Shown: one piece after another, positions 5,717 through 6,150 of the stretch
Position numbering within the stretch: the first letter of the stretch is position 1
Layout: every line of letters begins with the position of its first letter
Assembly (NCBI GenBank): GCA_023460575.1
Contig: JAEWPQ010000162.1
Span: 1-6,150 of the forward strand
Direction: 5' to 3'
DNA: 6,150 nt
DNA from: Bacillota bacterium
Lineage (GTDB): Bacteria; Bacillota; Clostridia; Lachnospirales; Lachnospiraceae
Notes under the pieces: generated by a model
The model's input: only the letters and a program-made list of their open reading frames with translations
The model's database searches: none
Told to the model about the DNA's origin: nothing
Made by a program: the position numbers and the translations under genes

Positions 5717-6060
5717 ACTGACAATTGATTCATTTGAGAATGCTAAGAAAAGAAGAGTAAGAAACCCGCCTCATGTACAGAGAATTCCGGTAGCTGAAAA
5801 GGAAGCCTGAGCGTATTTCCCAACATGGCCTTGGAGCAGCGAAGTTGAATTGGCTTAGTTAGCCTTTAAATTTCGACGGTCACACCCGTTATCGTGTCAG
5901 ACTGTTATTATATACCATAAGCTCTATTCTGAAAAGCTTTTGATTAGAACGCAGCCGGTGAGGTCTGTGCTGTAACGCATGGATAAAATTAAAGTGGTAT
6001 CACGGGATAGTGCCCCGTCTTTAAAATTCCTATGAGGAATTTTTTAGACGGGTTTTTCTT
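5717..6060 (+). promoter_or_regulatory. T-box riboswitch leader, methionine specifier
   Basis: This leader senses uncharged tRNA and lets transcription reach the synthetase gene. Stem I spans about 5728-5850: lower pairing ATTCA/TGAAT (5728-5732/5846-5850), TGCT/AGCA (5741-5744/5835-5838), the AGTA motif (5756-5759), GAAA/TTTC (5761-5764/5816-5819), CTCA/TGAG (5770-5773/5808-5811), the AGAGA bulge (5779-5783) and a terminal hairpin TTCC/GGAA with GCTG in its loop. The specifier loop reads CAAC-ATG-G, so the specifier is ATG (5825-5827), Met. The stem IIA/B pseudoknot region holds ACGG and CACCCGTTATC (5876-5893). The antiterminator pairs TTAAAG (5989-5994) with CTTTAA (6019-6024) and ACGGG (6002-6006) with CCCGT (6014-6018) around a 7-nt bulge TGGTATC (5995-6001). 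TGGT would pair with ACCA of tRNA-Met. The family call is very strong; the specifier is inferred by hand folding but agrees with the downstream gene. Confidence 0.95.
6014..6060 (+). terminator. T-box intrinsic terminator
   Basis: CCCGTCT (6014-6020) pairs with AGACGGG (6046-6052). After a small T-T mismatch, AAAATTCC (6023-6030) pairs with GGAATTTT (6036-6043) around a 5-nt loop, and a T-run follows from 6053. Its left arm is the same CCCGTCTTTAA segment used by the antiterminator, so the two folds exclude each other. Uncharged tRNA would favour read-through. Confidence 0.93.
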
Positions 6061-6112
6061 TGTTGGGAAATGATTCACCCTGCATCTCATTATATTTCTG
6101 GAGGAAAAGATT

Positions 6113-6150
6113 ATGTGTAAAGATTCGAACAAAAAGCCATATTACATTAC
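6113..6150 (+). CDS. metG: Methionyl-tRNA synthetase, 3'-partial (N-terminus only)
   Basis: Only 12 full codons and part of a thirteenth are present: MCKDSNKKPYYI, then probably Thr. KPYYIT is the usual opening of bacterial MetRS, just ahead of the class I catalytic core with its HIGH motif (outside the window). The enzyme charges tRNA-Met with methionine in the cytoplasm. The ATG is preceded at 7 nt by GGAGGA (6100-6105). The T-box with a Met specifier directly upstream supports the call independently. The gene symbol could equally be metS, as used in Bacillus. Confidence is limited only by the very short visible stretch. Confidence 0.8.
   Translation, partial: MCKDSNKKPYYI

Noticed and set aside
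5772..5827. CATGT (5772-5776) can pair with ACATG (5823-5827), hiding the specifier.
   Set aside because: The canonical stem I fold uses CTCA/TGAG and GAAA/TTTC instead and fits the glyQS-type layout far better; the alternative is probably coincidental.
1..6150. Mobile element, CRISPR array, phage or toxin-antitoxin signals.
   Set aside because: No transposase, integrase, spaced repeats, terminal inverted repeats or toxin-like small gene pairs were seen on either strand.

Overview
The window reads as a chromosomal segment of a low- to mid-GC, spore-forming Firmicute, most likely class Clostridia and probably Lachnospiraceae. The reasons are strong GGAGG-type ribosome binding sites, sigma-A-like promoters, a T-box riboswitch, a SpmB-type spore maturation protein, a GerMN-domain lipoprotein, and a MurG of the GGGTAGH type. 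The taxonomic placement is inference from gene style, not from a marker gene. I see no mobile element, CRISPR array, rRNA or tRNA.

Layout. (1) 1-539, +: the 3' part of a sigma-70-family sigma factor gene whose start lies before the window. (2) 536-1606, -: a complete murG (lipid II synthesis), convergent with the sigma gene; their stop codons overlap in one TTAA. (3) 1719-2018, +: a small 99-residue protein of unknown function with a good GTG start, possibly truncated. (4) 2072-2611, +: a SpmB-like membrane protein with no spmA beside it. (5) 2733-3722, +: a MarR-family regulator followed 27 nt later by a GerMN-domain lipoprotein, forming a two-gene operon behind a clear promoter; a perfect 16-bp inverted repeat overlaps the -10 box and is a plausible autoregulatory operator. 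(6) 3727-3770: a strong bidirectional terminator shared with (7) 3776-5593, -: a DUF885-type secreted or lipid-anchored putative metallopeptidase. (8) 5682-6150, +: promoter, complete T-box leader and the first codons of a methionyl-tRNA synthetase gene that runs off the window.

The best-resolved regulatory element is the T-box. By alignment to the classic stem I layout I read an ATG (Met) specifier at 5825-5827. The TGGT bulge would pair with the ACCA end expected of tRNA-Met, and the antiterminator and terminator are mutually exclusive. Independently, the downstream reading frame begins like MetRS (KKPYYIT). Three lines therefore agree that the gene responds to uncharged tRNA-Met.

I did not find convincing evidence of a wholly new system. 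The items most worth a second look are a perfect 11-bp inverted repeat inside the recognition-helix codons of the sigma factor, the orphan spmB, the FabT-like MarR regulator coupled to a GerMN lipoprotein instead of fatty-acid genes, and the possibly truncated 99-residue gene. Gaps without genes are short (all under 130 nt), except for the T-box leader region 5594-6112.
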